A DNA stretch of 64,000 bases from Pedobacter psychrodurus (GCF_004331735.1 NZ_SJSO01000011.1:1-64000); one strand, 5' to 3'. Positions 8,241 to 17,984 are shown, counted from the stretch's first letter. Notes: generated from the sequence alone by a model not told the origin. Made by a program: numbers and translations.

Positions 8241-8981
8241 TTATGAGTTTGTTTTAAAGTAGTTTGTTGCTTCGGTAACTTTGTCGGTATTAATAATATC
8301 TGCACCTAACTCATGTAGTAACTTCCAGCAAGCTTCATTATCGGGTGCACCCCAAAAACGGAAGGGTTTACCCAATTGATGTGCATTATTAATCGGTTCT
8401 GCCAATCTAGCTTTATCAGTTTCTGAAATCTCCCCCACACCTTTCCATTTAGAATAAGTGGCAAAATTATCGCTGATCATGGTTATTTTTTTCAGGTTTT
8501 CTTGGCTGTAGCTTACATTTGGTAAGCCATCAAAAAATAAGTGAAAATATTGATGAAATGTATTTGCAGGAGGTCGGTTGCCACTAATCACAACAATTGT
8601 ATTTCTCCCCTGCCGGCCAAAGTATTTCTGGTATTTTTTCAAATTTTTCTGCAACAAGCGGTAGGTCGAATCCCAATCACCTTTTACATCAATCATTAAT
8701 TGGAAAGTATAATATTCCTTTTCACCAGATAAGGCCTTAATCTGTTTTAAATACAATTGTTCTAAAGTGTTGCCGGCTTTAATTTCTTTTTTACTATGCG
8801 CCACCATTAACGAATCGCCAACCACAAAAACATCGGCTTCTATAGAGAAAACATTATTGTTGATCGCTTCAAAGAAAGGTTTTTGATGGGTATAATCGTT
8901 GTGGGAGTGGATCTTTACCTGTGCTTTGGCAAACATCCCGGATAAAATCAGGGCTAAGAAAACAAAAAGATGCTTTACCAT
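8241..8981 (-). CDS. PI-PLC / glycerophosphodiesterase-like secreted protein
   Basis: Probable secreted phosphodiesterase of the GDPD/PI-PLC TIM-barrel superfamily. A signal peptide covers about residues 1-20. The mature N-terminus has KIHSHNDYTHQKPF, followed by SIEADVFVVGDSLMVAHS, the His and Glu-x-Asp metal/catalytic pattern. The 246 residues are typical of this Bacteroidota subfamily. Its ATG overlaps the recR stop by one base (TAATG), so the two are probably translationally coupled, although no functional link is known. Confidence 0.8.
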   Translation of the reverse strand: MVKHLFVFLALILSGMFAKAQVKIHSHNDYTHQKPFFEAINNNVFSIEADVFVVGDSLMVAHSKKEIKAGNTLEQLYLKQIKALSGEKEYYTFQLMIDVKGDWDSTYRLLQKNLKKYQKYFGRQGRNTIVVISGNRPPANTFHQYFHLFFDGLPNVSYSQENLKKITMISDNFATYSKWKGVGEISETDKARLAEPINNAHQLGKPFRFWGAPDNEACWKLLHELGADIINTDKVTEATNYFKTNS

Positions 8982-9598
8982 TATTTCATCATTGCAGTTT
9001 CGTAAGGCACACGGGTTACAATCGATCTGCCGAGCGTAATTTCATCGGTATATTCCAACTCGCCGCCAAATGCAATTCCGCGGGCAATGGTGGTTACCGG
9101 AACATTAAATTCCTTTAATCTTTTGTACAGGTAAAACAATGTGGTATCGCCTTCCATATTCGGGCTCAATGCTAAAATCACCTCTTTAATTCCTCCTGCT
9201 GCCATTCTGACTACTAATCCATCAATAAACAGATCGGAAGGGCCAACGCCATCCATCGGAGAAATTAATCCGCCCAAAACATGGTAAACCCCAAAATATT
9301 GACCGGTATTTTCAATCGCCATTACATCTCGGGTATCTTCTACCACACAAATGGTTTCTTTATCACGTTTTGGCGAAGTACAGATCTCACATACCGCATA
9401 GTCGGAAATGTTATGGCAGGTGCTGCAATGTTTAATCTGCTGCTTAAGTTTTATAAAAGTATTACCAAACTGGTTTACCTCCTCCTGCTCTTTGTTTAAA
9501 AGATGTAGTACCAAACGTAAAGCTGTTTTTTGCCCCACACCAGGAAGTTTTGAGAATTCGTTTACCGCATCTTCAAGCAGCTTGGATGAAAAATTCAT
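8981..9598 (-). CDS. recR: Recombination protein RecR
   Basis: Partner of RecF and RecO in loading RecA at gaps. From the ATG at 9598 the protein is 205 residues, the usual length; the frame is open 14 codons further without support. Order: helix-hairpin-helix ([18 protein letters not shown]), a four-Cys zinc finger ([16 protein letters not shown]), and a Toprim domain ([14 protein letters not shown] ... ALSPNMEGD). The downstream gene overlaps by one base. Confidence 0.97.
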   Translation of the reverse strand: MNFSSKLLEDAVNEFSKLPGVGQKTALRLVLHLLNKEQEEVNQFGNTFIKLKQQIKHCSTCHNISDYAVCEICTSPKRDKETICVVEDTRDVMAIENTGQYFGVYHVLGGLISPMDGVGPSDLFIDGLVVRMAAGGIKEVILALSPNMEGDTTLFYLYKRLKEFNVPVTTIARGIAFGGELEYTDEITLGRSIVTRVPYETAMMK

Positions 9599-9640
9599 AT
9601 TGCAAAAATAGGTAAAATGGTTTGTTAGTTCAATAGGCAT

Positions 9641-9826
9641 TGGGTTAATCGGTTAACTGACTCCAAACGCCCAGCTCCCAACTTAGTCTGGTTCATAGTC
9701 ATTGGTTAGTAACTGCATATTGGTTAATTAGACGATTTGACTCCGGACTCCGGACTCCCGACTTCGGACTTAATGTATTGCTTGATTTAATAGTTTTCTT
9801 TACATTTATCAGCTTAACACAAAACT
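9641..9826. repeat. Intergenic word-repeat tract
   Basis: Contains repeated words of the types GGTTAATCGGTTAACTG, CATTGGTTAG and GACTCCGGACTCCGGACTCC. No gene is visible. The words resemble the tracts at 12061-12175 and 58890-59140 in style. Confidence 0.55.
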
Positions 9827-11335
9827 ATGTCTCCAACCATCCTCTTATGTTTTCTGATCGGTTATTTTTTACTGCTGATTATTATTTCATTCGTAACCTC
9901 AAAAAATTCATCCGATAATTCCACTTTCTTTATCGCCAATCGAAATTCTAAATGGTATTTAGTTGCCTTTGGGATGATCGGAACCGCACTTTCGGGCGTT
10001 ACTTTTATTTCGGTACCCGGAGAAGTTGGCGCACCCAGTGGAAACCAGTTTCAATATTTCCAGTTCGTTCTGGGCAATGCGGTTGGCTTTATCATTATAG
10101 CCACGGTTTTGCTTCCACTTTATTACCGGATGAACTTAACATCTATTTATAGCTATATCGAAAAGAGATTAGGCCACTATAGCTATAAAACAGCTGCATC
10201 GATATTTTTGTTGAGCCGCACATTGGGATCAGCAACAAGGTTATACCTCGTAGTAATTGTTTTACAGCGTTTTATATTCGATAATTATGGCGTTCCATTC
10301 TGGTTAACGGTTTTAATTTCGTTAGCACTGATCTGGTCGTACACATTTAAGGGCGGATTAAAAACCATCATCATTACCGATACGCTGCAGACTTTTTTCC
10401 TGGTACTTTCGGTTTTTCTAACTATTTATTTTATTTGCAACAGTCTTGATTTCAATATACCACAGGCATTCGAAACCATAAAAACCAGCAGTTATTCGAA
10501 AATATTCTTTTTAAATGATTTCCTGACCAATAAATTCTACTTCAGTAAACAGTTTATCGGTGGTATTTTCGTTACCATTGCCATGACAGGCTTAGATCAG
10601 GATCTGATGCAGAAAAACCTCAGTATGAGCACCATCAAAGAGGCACAAAAAAACATGTTCACTTTTACAGGGGTATTTGTTATTTTAAATGTTTTCTTTT
10701 TAAGTGTGGGCGCATTGTTATACATTTTTGCAGCGAAAAACGGCATCGATATTCCATTAGATCATATTACCGGAAAACCGAGAACAGATTTATTGTTCCC
10801 CGAAATTGCTTTAAATAACCTGGGTGCGGTACCCGCAATTATATTTATGCTGGGCTTAACTGCAGCAACATTTGCAACCACCGACTCGGCACTTACGGCC
10901 CTAACCACATCGTTCTGTGTCGATTTTTTAGGCATGGCTAAAGCAGAAAACTTAAATGCAAAAGATGCCGTAAAAAAACGCCATACCGTACACGTGGCCT
11001 TTTCAATTTTGATGTTCCTCGTGATCATCGTAATCAATGCATTTAACAGTTCATCGGTAGTCAGCTTGATTTTTACCATCGCCTCTTACACCTACGGGCC
11101 GCTTTTAGGCCTATATAGTTTTGGATTATTTGTAAAAAAACGTGGTCTTCACGATAAATTAGTCCCAATAGTTTGCTTATTATCACCTTTTTTATGTTAC
11201 TTGCTTGCCACGTACTCGACCACTTTATTGGGCGGTTACGTTTTTAGTGTTGAACTGATTTTGATTAACGGTTTAATCACATTTATAGGCTTGTTGTTCA
11301 TTAGCAAAAAGACTGATGCGCAAACCAAATTTTAA
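9827..11335 (+). CDS. Sodium:solute symporter family protein
   Basis: Inner-membrane Na+-coupled transporter of the SSS family (LeuT-like fold), 502 residues with about 13 hydrophobic segments. Typical features are the N-terminal helix followed by NSKWYLVAFGMIGTALSGVTFISVPGEVG, and the LGLTAATFATTDSALTALTTSFCVDF segment in the middle of TM8, which carries the Na2-site Ser/Thr residues. The substrate is not evident. It is followed after 18 bases by the LOG gene, probably as one transcript. Confidence 0.9.
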   Translation: MSPTILLCFLIGYFLLLIIISFVTSKNSSDNSTFFIANRNSKWYLVAFGMIGTALSGVTFISVPGEVGAPSGNQFQYFQFVLGNAVGFIIIATVLLPLYYRMNLTSIYSYIEKRLGHYSYKTAASIFLLSRTLGSATRLYLVVIVLQRFIFDNYGVPFWLTVLISLALIWSYTFKGGLKTIIITDTLQTFFLVLSVFLTIYFICNSLDFNIPQAFETIKTSSYSKIFFLNDFLTNKFYFSKQFIGGIFVTIAMTGLDQDLMQKNLSMSTIKEAQKNMFTFTGVFVILNVFFLSVGALLYIFAAKNGIDIPLDHITGKPRTDLLFPEIALNNLGAVPAIIFMLGLTAATFATTDSALTALTTSFCVDFLGMAKAENLNAKDAVKKRHTVHVAFSILMFLVIIVINAFNSSSVVSLIFTIASYTYGPLLGLYSFGLFVKKRGLHDKLVPIVCLLSPFLCYLLATYSTTLLGGYVFSVELILINGLITFIGLLFISKKTDAQTKF

Positions 11336-11353
11336 TATTTAGCATTAACTTAT

Positions 11354-12061
11354 ATGACGAGTGAAGAAAAAATTAGAAGTGCTTTCGAAAACAAAGACTG
11401 GCAAGAAATTAAAGTAACAGACTCCTGGCAAATTTTTAAAATCATGGCCGAATTTGTAGACGGCTTTGAAAAACTGGCTAAAATTGGTCCGTGCGTTACC
11501 ATTTACGGTTCGGCGCGTACTGCCCAAACACACAGATATTACCAATTGGCAGAGCAGTGCGGTAAATTATTAACTGATCGTGGTTATGGTGTAATTACCG
11601 GCGGTGGCCCGGGCATTATGGAGGCTGGTAACAAGGGTGCGCATACCAACGGTGGTAAATCGGTAGGTTTAAACATTGAGTTACCGTTTGAGCAATTCCA
11701 CAATAAATATATCGATCATAATAAATTATTGGAGTTTGATTATTTCTTTGTACGCAAGGTAATGTTCATGAAATATAGCCAGGGTTTTGTGGTTTTGCCA
11801 GGTGGTTTTGGCACTATGGATGAGCTATTTGAAGCCTTAACCCTCATCCAAACAGGCAAAATCGCCCGTTTCCCAATTGTATTGGTTGGTATCGATTATT
11901 GGGGAGGATTAATTGATTGGATTAAAGGCACCATGCTCCAAAAAGAACACAATATCCACGAAGAAGATTTGAATCTTTTCAGATTAGTAGATACCGCTGA
12001 AGAAGCCGCAGAGCATATTTTCCGTTTCTACGACAAATATGTACTTAAACCAAATTTCTAG
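11354..12061 (+). CDS. LOG family protein (TIGR00730 type)
   Basis: Rossmann-fold protein related to cytokinin-riboside 5'-monophosphate phosphoribohydrolases; bacterial members remove ribose phosphate from nucleotides such as AMP. The 235 residues include ITIYGSARTA-like nucleotide binding (VTIYGSARTA), GVITGGGPGIMEAGNKGA, and the signature PGGFGTMDELFE. It lies 18 bases after the symporter and is followed by a clear terminator at 12177-12210. Confidence 0.93.
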   Translation: MTSEEKIRSAFENKDWQEIKVTDSWQIFKIMAEFVDGFEKLAKIGPCVTIYGSARTAQTHRYYQLAEQCGKLLTDRGYGVITGGGPGIMEAGNKGAHTNGGKSVGLNIELPFEQFHNKYIDHNKLLEFDYFFVRKVMFMKYSQGFVVLPGGFGTMDELFEALTLIQTGKIARFPIVLVGIDYWGGLIDWIKGTMLQKEHNIHEEDLNLFRLVDTAEEAAEHIFRFYDKYVLKPNF

Positions 12062-12175
12062 CAGATTAGTCAGTTGCAGGTGGTTAATTGTTTAAATTGA
12101 TAACTGGTCATTGTTTTTTGATTATTGAACATTGATTCTTGGTCATTGATAATTGGACATTGGTCATTGATCATT
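12062..12175. repeat. Intergenic word-repeat tract
   Basis: A run of degenerate repeats around GGTCATTGATAATTGGACATT, written here as TTGGTCATTGAT and ATTGGACATTG. It lies directly before a terminator. It shows the same construction as the other word tracts but with a different word. Confidence 0.6.
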
Positions 12176-12176
12176 C

Positions 12177-12210
12177 AAAAAAGTGCTTACAAACAATAAG
12201 CACTTTTTTT
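12177..12210. terminator. Rho-independent terminator
   Basis: AAAAAGTGCTTA / TAAGCACTTTTTTT stem with a CAAACAA loop. Runs of A on the left and T on the right make it usable in both directions. It ends the symporter-LOG transcript. Confidence 0.85.
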
Positions 12211-12257
12211 ATGTAACAACTAAAGAAAACTGCCATCTAAAATAAAACGTATCTAAA

Positions 12258-12758
12258 ATGTCGAAATTTATCAGCTGGAAAAACAATTGGTTTAGTGGAA
12301 ACTTTCAACTCTTTGCAGATGGTGTACAAAAAGGAGTAATTACTTTTGGATCATGGAAAAGTGATGCGGAAAGCATGTTCGAAGATAAAAACTATTTCTT
12401 CTCAAATGAGGGATTTTGGCAATCGAGCACAAAGGTAATCGACAGAAAAACAAATGAAATGGTGGCCATGATTACTTACGACACCTGGAAATCTAAAGCG
12501 GTAATCAGCTTAAAATCGGGCGAACAGTACGAATGGAAATCGACAAACTTATGGCGTTCGCAATGGACGGTAAGCAATTATAAAGATGAGCAAATTACCT
12601 ATAGCGCCAGCAGCAGCAGTGGTGCATTATCGTCTGATACTGACAATGAATTATTAATTATAGCAGGCTTATTTATTAAACAGATTTATAACAAACAGGC
12701 AATTGTGCTTATTGCATGCTTCATGCCGATCATTACGATATCAACACTTCGTAATTAG
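12258..12758 (+). CDS. Small membrane-anchored protein, first of a paralogous pair
   Basis: 166 residues, not assigned to a named family. An N-terminal beta-rich, Trp-rich domain (WFSGNFQLF, ITFGSWKSDAE, MITYDTWKSKAVI, SGEQYEWKSTNLW) is followed by a C-terminal hydrophobic stretch (about 134-162) likely to be one membrane helix. The strand pattern and the phrase on re-expressing cell surface-like strands recall LURP-one/tubby-like folds, but this is only inference. The next gene is a divergent paralogue 25 bases downstream. Confidence 0.75.
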   Translation: MSKFISWKNNWFSGNFQLFADGVQKGVITFGSWKSDAESMFEDKNYFFSNEGFWQSSTKVIDRKTNEMVAMITYDTWKSKAVISLKSGEQYEWKSTNLWRSQWTVSNYKDEQITYSASSSSGALSSDTDNELLIIAGLFIKQIYNKQAIVLIACFMPIITISTLRN

Positions 12759-12783
12759 TAACAAATTAAAATCCTTTTGTGAG

Positions 12784-13278
12784 ATGGAACAGGTATTAAA
12801 TTGGAGAAAAGGTTTATTTGATAGCAATTATCAGGTATTTAACAAGGCACTGCTAAAATTTTCGCTAAATTTTAGTTCGTGGAAAAATTCGGCAATAGCC
12901 ACCACACAGGCAGGTATTTATCTATTAAAAAGTGAAGGATTTTCTAAACCTGAAACTAAAATTCTCGACAACCACAATAAGGTTCTGGCTGTAATTACTT
13001 ACGACTGGCTTCGTTTTAAAGCAAAAATTGTATTTGCATCTGGCGATACTTTTGACTGGAGCTTTCAAAACAGCTGGTTAAGTAGATGGTCGTTAAACAA
13101 CCACCAGGATAAACAGATTCTATTTAATGCATCAACCGGAAATGGATTGGTACATACCAATGTAGATGATGATATGCTGATTTTATGTGGACTTTTTATC
13201 AGGGAATACTATTCGAGGCTGGTTGTTGGTTTTATTATTTTTATGTTCATCCTGTTTAGCTTCAAGAATATTTTTTAG
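12784..13278 (+). CDS. Small membrane-anchored protein, second of a paralogous pair
   Basis: 164 residues from the ATG at 12784. It shares the layout and motifs of its upstream neighbour: LNWRKGLFDSNYQVF, FSSWKNSAIA, AVITYDWLRFKAKIV, SGDTFDWSFQNSWLSRWS, then MLILCGLFIREYYSR and a C-terminal membrane helix. Position by position similarity supports tandem duplication followed by divergence. The function is unknown. Confidence 0.75.
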   Translation: MEQVLNWRKGLFDSNYQVFNKALLKFSLNFSSWKNSAIATTQAGIYLLKSEGFSKPETKILDNHNKVLAVITYDWLRFKAKIVFASGDTFDWSFQNSWLSRWSLNNHQDKQILFNASTGNGLVHTNVDDDMLILCGLFIREYYSRLVVGFIIFMFILFSFKNIF

Positions 13279-13409
13279 TTTAAACTAATAATCTGGTCGC
13301 AATCTGGTCTTAGCGTCTCGCTAAAACGCTAAAAAATATTAATCTCACCTTTATAGAACCATTTTATCTCGTAGCGAAACGCTACGACTAGAGTTAGCAT
13401 TTTTTAATT

Positions 13410-13533
13410 ATATAAAAGATCCGTCATCTCGACTGAAGCGCAGTCCCGAACTTTCGGGAGAGAGATCTACATCCCAAAGCACTCTCGAGATAGATTTCTC
13501 GACTGCGTTGCACTCCGCTCGAAATGACGATTG
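13410..13533. repeat. Dispersed repeat with inverted ends
   Basis: Begins with CCGTCATCTCGACTGAAG and ends with CTCGAAATGACGATTGG, with a CCCGAACTTTCGGG palindrome inside. A similar arrangement (GTCATTTCGAGTGGAG, CTTCCCGAAAAATCGGGA) occurs near 47440-47560. No coding sequence is seen. Confidence 0.6.
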
Positions 13534-13535
13534 GA

Positions 13536-13880
13536 TTATCCCAGAATCTCTTTTATCTTTTCGGTTGGTCTGGCGATAACTGCTTGATCTCCTGAAATAA
13601 TAATTGGTCTTTCAATTAATATCGGATGCATAACCATTACATCAATCCATTCTTCATCAGTTAAGACCTTTCCCTTATAATTTTCAGTAAAAACCTTTTC
13701 CCCCTTGCGGATCAATTCCAAGGGTTTAATGTCCAGTTTTCGAATAATTTCTTCAAGTTCGCTTTTATTAGGCGGAGTCTCTAAATAATAAACCACCTCA
13801 AAAGCCTTTCCACTGATTTCTAATTCCGCTAAAGCACAACGGCTTTTAGTGCATCTGTTATTATGGTATATCGTAATCAT
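13536..13880 (-). CDS. ArsC-family protein (arsenate reductase-like)
   Basis: Thioredoxin-fold ArsC of the glutaredoxin-dependent class, 114 residues. Active-site Cys10 in HNNRCTKSR. Basic residues expected near the active site are visible (LIRKGEKVF, HPILIERPIII, AVIARP), matching the three arginines of the plasmid R773 ArsC type. No other ars gene is nearby. The gene lies 10 bases after a DUF502 gene, so a housekeeping or YffB-like role is as likely as arsenate resistance. Confidence 0.85.
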   Translation of the reverse strand: MITIYHNNRCTKSRCALAELEISGKAFEVVYYLETPPNKSELEEIIRKLDIKPLELIRKGEKVFTENYKGKVLTDEEWIDVMVMHPILIERPIIISGDQAVIARPTEKIKEILG

Positions 13881-13890
13881 TTAGAAATGT

Positions 13891-14481
13891 TTAAAGTCCG
13901 CTTACGCCGCCGCTTACCACCAGTTTCATGGCATCAGCCGCTGTCATCTGCAAATCGGTTACCTTATCTCTTCTTACAATGCAAAGCTGACCTGCAAAAG
14001 AATAAGAAAGTGGAAAATATACGGCAACTTCATCCGGGAGCTTGAGTTTATGTAGATCGTTTTGGGTTAAAAATCCAATCTTTTTTAGGCCGCCCTCCAC
14101 TTCTACCAGCACCGGGTGATTAAATTTCTTCTCATCGCCAACAAAAGCCTCTGTTAAATCTTTTATAGAAGAATAGATAAAATTAAGTAAGGGTAGCCGC
14201 TGCATGATCCGCTGAAACCAATTATACATTGGTTCTGTTACCAAATTGGTTACAAAGATACCGGCAAGCAAAATGAGCGCTAAAACCGTCAACAAACCTA
14301 AGCCAGGGATGTTCCTGCTCTCGCCTGTATTTGGATTTACGCCTAAAATATTGTTTACATTTAACCAGCTATCAACAGTGGTAACTGCCCAAACCACAAT
14401 AAAAATACTCACGGCAATGGGCACAACAATTAATAAACCTTTGATCAAATAGTTTAAAATAGCTTTCCCGACTTTATTCAT
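13891..14481 (-). CDS. DUF502 family membrane protein
   Basis: 196-residue inner-membrane protein with two hydrophobic helices (about residues 9-31 and 60-85) followed by a soluble domain, with NLVTEPMYNWFQRIMQRLPLLNFIYSSIKDLTEAF and the end VSGGVSGL, the layout of the DUF502 family. The molecular function is unknown. It is the upstream partner of the ArsC-like gene. Confidence 0.88.
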   Translation of the reverse strand: MNKVGKAILNYLIKGLLIVVPIAVSIFIVVWAVTTVDSWLNVNNILGVNPNTGESRNIPGLGLLTVLALILLAGIFVTNLVTEPMYNWFQRIMQRLPLLNFIYSSIKDLTEAFVGDEKKFNHPVLVEVEGGLKKIGFLTQNDLHKLKLPDEVAVYFPLSYSFAGQLCIVRRDKVTDLQMTAADAMKLVVSGGVSGL

Positions 14482-14605
14482 GATGCAAACTTAGGAAAAA
14501 TATGGTTAAATGGTTAGGATTGTTATATTGTTTAATGGCTAGATTATTACCAATCTTTTAGCTGTGTGACCAACAACATATCAATTAAACAATTTAGCAC
14601 TTTTC

Positions 14606-17065
14606 TTATTCGTAGAAATAAACGCGTTTAACCCTTTGTGAGATATTGGTTAAAATTTCATACGGAATAGTACCAATATCTTTCGCCAGCTGCATAATGG
14701 TGTGCTCCTTATTGAAAACAATAGCTTCATCGCCAGGTTTCACATCAATACCTGTGATATCCAACATGGTCATATCCATGCAGATCGAGCCAATTGTAGG
14801 CACCAAATGGCCATTGATGAGCATTTTGCCAACGCCGTTACCAAAATACCGGGTGTATCCGTCTGCATAGCCAATTTTCACAGTTGCTATTTTTCCTCCA
14901 CTTGGCATTACACCCTTCCTGCTGTAACCTACAGTTTCGCCTGGAGCTAAAGTCTTCACCTGGGTTACTGTAGTTTTAAGTGTCATTACGGTCTGCAGAC
15001 CTCGGTTATTGGCCAAAGCAGAGTCAAAACCATACAAACCTATGCCTAAACGTACCATATCCATTTGCCCTTCGGGCCAACGCGAAATGCCTGAAGTATT
15101 GGATATATGAAGCAGCGGTTTATAACTTAAAACTTCGACCAGCTGATTGGCGATGATTTTAAACCTTTCAATTTGTTGTTGTGTAAATCCATCGTGTTCT
15201 GCAGCATCACTTGCCACCAGGTGAGAAAAAATACTTTGAACTTTTACCTTAGCCGAATCTTTAAGCAGATTAGACAATGTATCAATTTCTGACTGATCAA
15301 AGCCTAAACGGTGCATTCCACTATCTATTTTAATATGGATCGGATAATCGAAATCATAATCAGACAGTGCATTTAAAAAACTATTCAGGATTTCTACACT
15401 ATAAATTTCGGGTTCGAGTTTATGTTTAATGATGGCTTCGAAAGCAGATTCCTCTGGACTCATGACCATAATGGGTAAAGTGATGCCCGCTTTACGCAAG
15501 GCAATACCTTCATCGGCATAAGCAACGGCCAAATAATCTACCTTATGGAATTGCAATAAATTGGCAATTTCAAAACTCCCGCTCCCATACGAAAAGGCTT
15601 TAACCATGGCCATTATTTTAACGCCAGGTTTGATTTTAGAACGGTAAAATTGCAGATTACTAACCATGGCATTCAGATCGATTTCTAAAACCGTATCGTG
15701 TATTTTCTGGGTAAGGAGTTTACTGATCCGGCCAAATTCGAACCGTCTGGCCCCTTTTACCAGTATGGTTTCATGGTTAAACTGTAAACCTGGGAAAGCA
15801 TCGATAAAAGCATTCGTATCGTCGAAAAACTGAGTTTCAAACTTAAAAAGATCAGCATATTTTGAAATATGAGTCCCAATTCCAATCAGTCTGTTTACTT
15901 TCTTCTGCAAAAGCAATTCGGCGATCTCTGTGTACAAATCCAAATCATCTCTCCCCGTTTCAAATAATTCGGAAAGGATAACGGTTTTCTTTGCGTGCTG
16001 ATTCTGTTGATTTAAAAAATCAAGGGCAATGGCTAGTGAAGAGATATCTGCACTGTAAGAATCGTCGATAATGGAACATTGGTTAATACCATTTTTCAAT
16101 TCTAAACGCATGCTCACATGACTCAGTTTTTCCAAACGTAAATTGGCCTGCTCTGGCGTATAATCTAAAGCCAATAAGGTTGCCCAGCAGATTATTCCAT
16201 TTTCTATCGAAGCTTTATCTTTAAAAGGCAAAATGCATTCAATTTCTCTGTTTTGATAAATGGCCCGTAAATTGGAATTTGCTTTGATGGGTTCAACCGC
16301 AATAACCTGAAGATCTGCCGCTTGTTTACTACTCCAGCTAAAATGTTTTTTACCAGGAAGTTCTTTTGCGCTGATTTCGGTTACATATTCGGGTGAATAA
16401 ATAAACAAATCAGATGCTGCAAAAAGTTTCAGTTTCTCGGTCAGTTTTTCCTTTTTAGAACCGAATCCTTCAGCATGTGCTTCACCAATATTGGTTAATA
16501 TTCCAATTTCAGGACGAATGATTTCAGCTAAAAGCTGCATTTCGTTAACCGCAGAAATACCTGCTTCAAAAATGCCCAGGGTGTGATCGGTCTCAATCTG
16601 CCATACCGAAAGTGGCACTCCAATTTGTGAATTATAACTTTTAGGACTTTTAACAATATTAAAGTCGGTTGCCAAAAGTTGATATAACCATTCTTTAACA
16701 ATCGTTTTCCCGTTGCTGCCGGTAATACCTATTGTTTTTAAATCGAACTGATTTCGATGATAAGTACTTAGTTTTTGCAGCGCTATCAAAGCATCATCTA
16801 CCAGTAAAAAATTGCAGTCAGGGTATTCGTTAATGTATTTCGCTTCAGTAATTACAAAATTTCTGATTTCCTTTATATAAGCATCTTTAATAAACTCATG
16901 TCCATCACGATGCGAAGACAGGGCAAAAAACATAGAATTTTCAGGAACCAAAACCGAACGGCTATCGATCACCAAATATTGAACAATCACCTGTTCATCA
17001 ACTAATTTGGCATCGGCATTTAAAATTTCGGCTATTTTGGCAATGGTATATATTGGATTTTGCAT
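14606..17065 (-). CDS. Bifunctional MurF / alanine racemase
   Basis: A natural fusion of 819 residues. Residues 1 to about 450 are UDP-MurNAc-tripeptide:D-Ala-D-Ala ligase, with the ATP P-loop GSNGKT at 116-121 and the downstream SYNSQIGVPLSVW. Residues about 455-819 are a PLP-dependent alanine racemase with the PLP lysine in MVKAFSYGSG, HLVASDAAEHDGF, and the catalytic Tyr region GYSRKGVMPSGG. The enzyme would make D-Ala and add the dipeptide to the peptidoglycan precursor in the cytoplasm. The same fusion is known in other Bacteroidota. It is divergent from recX, with 61 bases between. Confidence 0.95.
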   Translation of the reverse strand: MQNPIYTIAKIAEILNADAKLVDEQVIVQYLVIDSRSVLVPENSMFFALSSHRDGHEFIKDAYIKEIRNFVITEAKYINEYPDCNFLLVDDALIALQKLSTYHRNQFDLKTIGITGSNGKTIVKEWLYQLLATDFNIVKSPKSYNSQIGVPLSVWQIETDHTLGIFEAGISAVNEMQLLAEIIRPEIGILTNIGEAHAEGFGSKKEKLTEKLKLFAASDLFIYSPEYVTEISAKELPGKKHFSWSSKQAADLQVIAVEPIKANSNLRAIYQNREIECILPFKDKASIENGIICWATLLALDYTPEQANLRLEKLSHVSMRLELKNGINQCSIIDDSYSADISSLAIALDFLNQQNQHAKKTVILSELFETGRDDLDLYTEIAELLLQKKVNRLIGIGTHISKYADLFKFETQFFDDTNAFIDAFPGLQFNHETILVKGARRFEFGRISKLLTQKIHDTVLEIDLNAMVSNLQFYRSKIKPGVKIMAMVKAFSYGSGSFEIANLLQFHKVDYLAVAYADEGIALRKAGITLPIMVMSPEESAFEAIIKHKLEPEIYSVEILNSFLNALSDYDFDYPIHIKIDSGMHRLGFDQSEIDTLSNLLKDSAKVKVQSIFSHLVASDAAEHDGFTQQQIERFKIIANQLVEVLSYKPLLHISNTSGISRWPEGQMDMVRLGIGLYGFDSALANNRGLQTVMTLKTTVTQVKTLAPGETVGYSRKGVMPSGGKIATVKIGYADGYTRYFGNGVGKMLINGHLVPTIGSICMDMTMLDITGIDVKPGDEAIVFNKEHTIMQLAKDIGTIPYEILTNISQRVKRVYFYE

Positions 17066-17126
17066 GCTATTATATTCAGAAAAATACGGTAATCGCTATT
17101 ATTTTTACGAATTTCAGTAAATAATT

Positions 17127-17615
17127 ATGAAAAGCGGTAAACAAGAGACAGTATTATTAGATAAAAAACAAGCGCAGGTAAAAGCTGAACATTTTTGTGT
17201 TTACCAGGAGCGTTCGCAAAAGGAAGTGCGGTACAAGCTGGTAGAATGGGGAATGCGAGGTGACGAACTGGAAGAAATTATAAGCGAACTGATTTTGAAT
17301 AACTTTTTAAATGAAGAGCGGTTTGCTAAAAGTTATGCATCGGGCAAATTTAACATCAAACATTGGGGCCGTGTTAAAATTAAACAGGGTTTGAAATTAA
17401 AGGGCGTACCCGATAAAATCTTGCAAAAGGCAATTTACAGCATCAATGATGATGATTATCTACAGACCATCGAAAAATTAGCTTCAAAGAAAGCATCGAC
17501 TTTGAATGAAAATGACCCATTTAAAAGAAAAAATAAGCTGATGAGCTACCTTCAGGCAAAAGGTTTTGAAACTGATTTAATTTTACTTGTACTGAAAGCC
17601 AGCAATTTAAATTAA
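17127..17615 (+). CDS. recX: Regulatory protein RecX
   Basis: Modulator of RecA filaments. 162 residues built of three helical repeats, with the family hallmarks EEIISELILNNFLNEERFAKSYASGKF and WGRVKIKQGLKLKGV. The length is normal. It is followed by the first tRNA-Gly/tRNA-Leu pair. Confidence 0.9.
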   Translation: MKSGKQETVLLDKKQAQVKAEHFCVYQERSQKEVRYKLVEWGMRGDELEEIISELILNNFLNEERFAKSYASGKFNIKHWGRVKIKQGLKLKGVPDKILQKAIYSINDDDYLQTIEKLASKKASTLNENDPFKRKNKLMSYLQAKGFETDLILLVLKASNLN

Positions 17616-17641
17616 ATATTAAATTTTTAACAAGAAATCTC

Positions 17642-17671
17642 TTGACAGAAATATAAATCTGCCTATATTTG
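17642..17671 (+). promoter_or_regulatory. Promoter of tRNA pair, copy 1
   Basis: TTGACA (17642-17647), 16 bases, then TATATTTG (17664-17671), a perfect match to the Bacteroidota -7 element TAnnTTTG, ahead of tRNA-Gly copy 1. Confidence 0.7.
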
Positions 17672-17709
17672 CATCACCAAAACGAAACAACAATATCAGT
17701 TTTGTTCAT

Positions 17710-17785
<76 letters not shown>

Positions 17786-17853
17786 AAATGCCTTCCTACC
17801 AGAAGGCATTTATTTTAAAGTTAACCTACCGAAGGATTTCGGAACAGGCTAAT

Positions 17854-17937
17854 GCTCGGGTGGTGGAACTGGTAGACACGCAGGACTTAAAATCCTGTGC
17901 TTTCAAAGGCGTGCGGGTTCGATTCCCGCCCCGAGTA
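17854..17937 (+). tRNA. tRNA-Leu (TAA), copy 1
   Basis: An 84-nt class II tRNA. Acceptor GCTCGGG/CCCGAGT (first pair G-U), anticodon TAA in ACTTAAAAT, variable arm TGCTTTCAAAGGCGT, T-stem GCGGG/CCCGC. CCA is not encoded. Confidence 0.95.
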
Positions 17938-17955
17938 CACACAAAAAATCGAATG

Positions 17956-17984
17956 AAAACCTTTCAGAAATGAAAGGTTTTTTT
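17956..17984 (+). terminator. Terminator of tRNA pair, copy 1
   Basis: AAAACCTTTCA-GAAA-TGAAAGGTTTT stem followed by T residues, a strong intrinsic terminator, immediately after tRNA-Leu. Confidence 0.9.

Noticed and set aside
9599..9640. Longer N-terminus for RecR
   Set aside because: The extra 14 residues are not family-like and the ATG at 9598 gives the standard RecR start.
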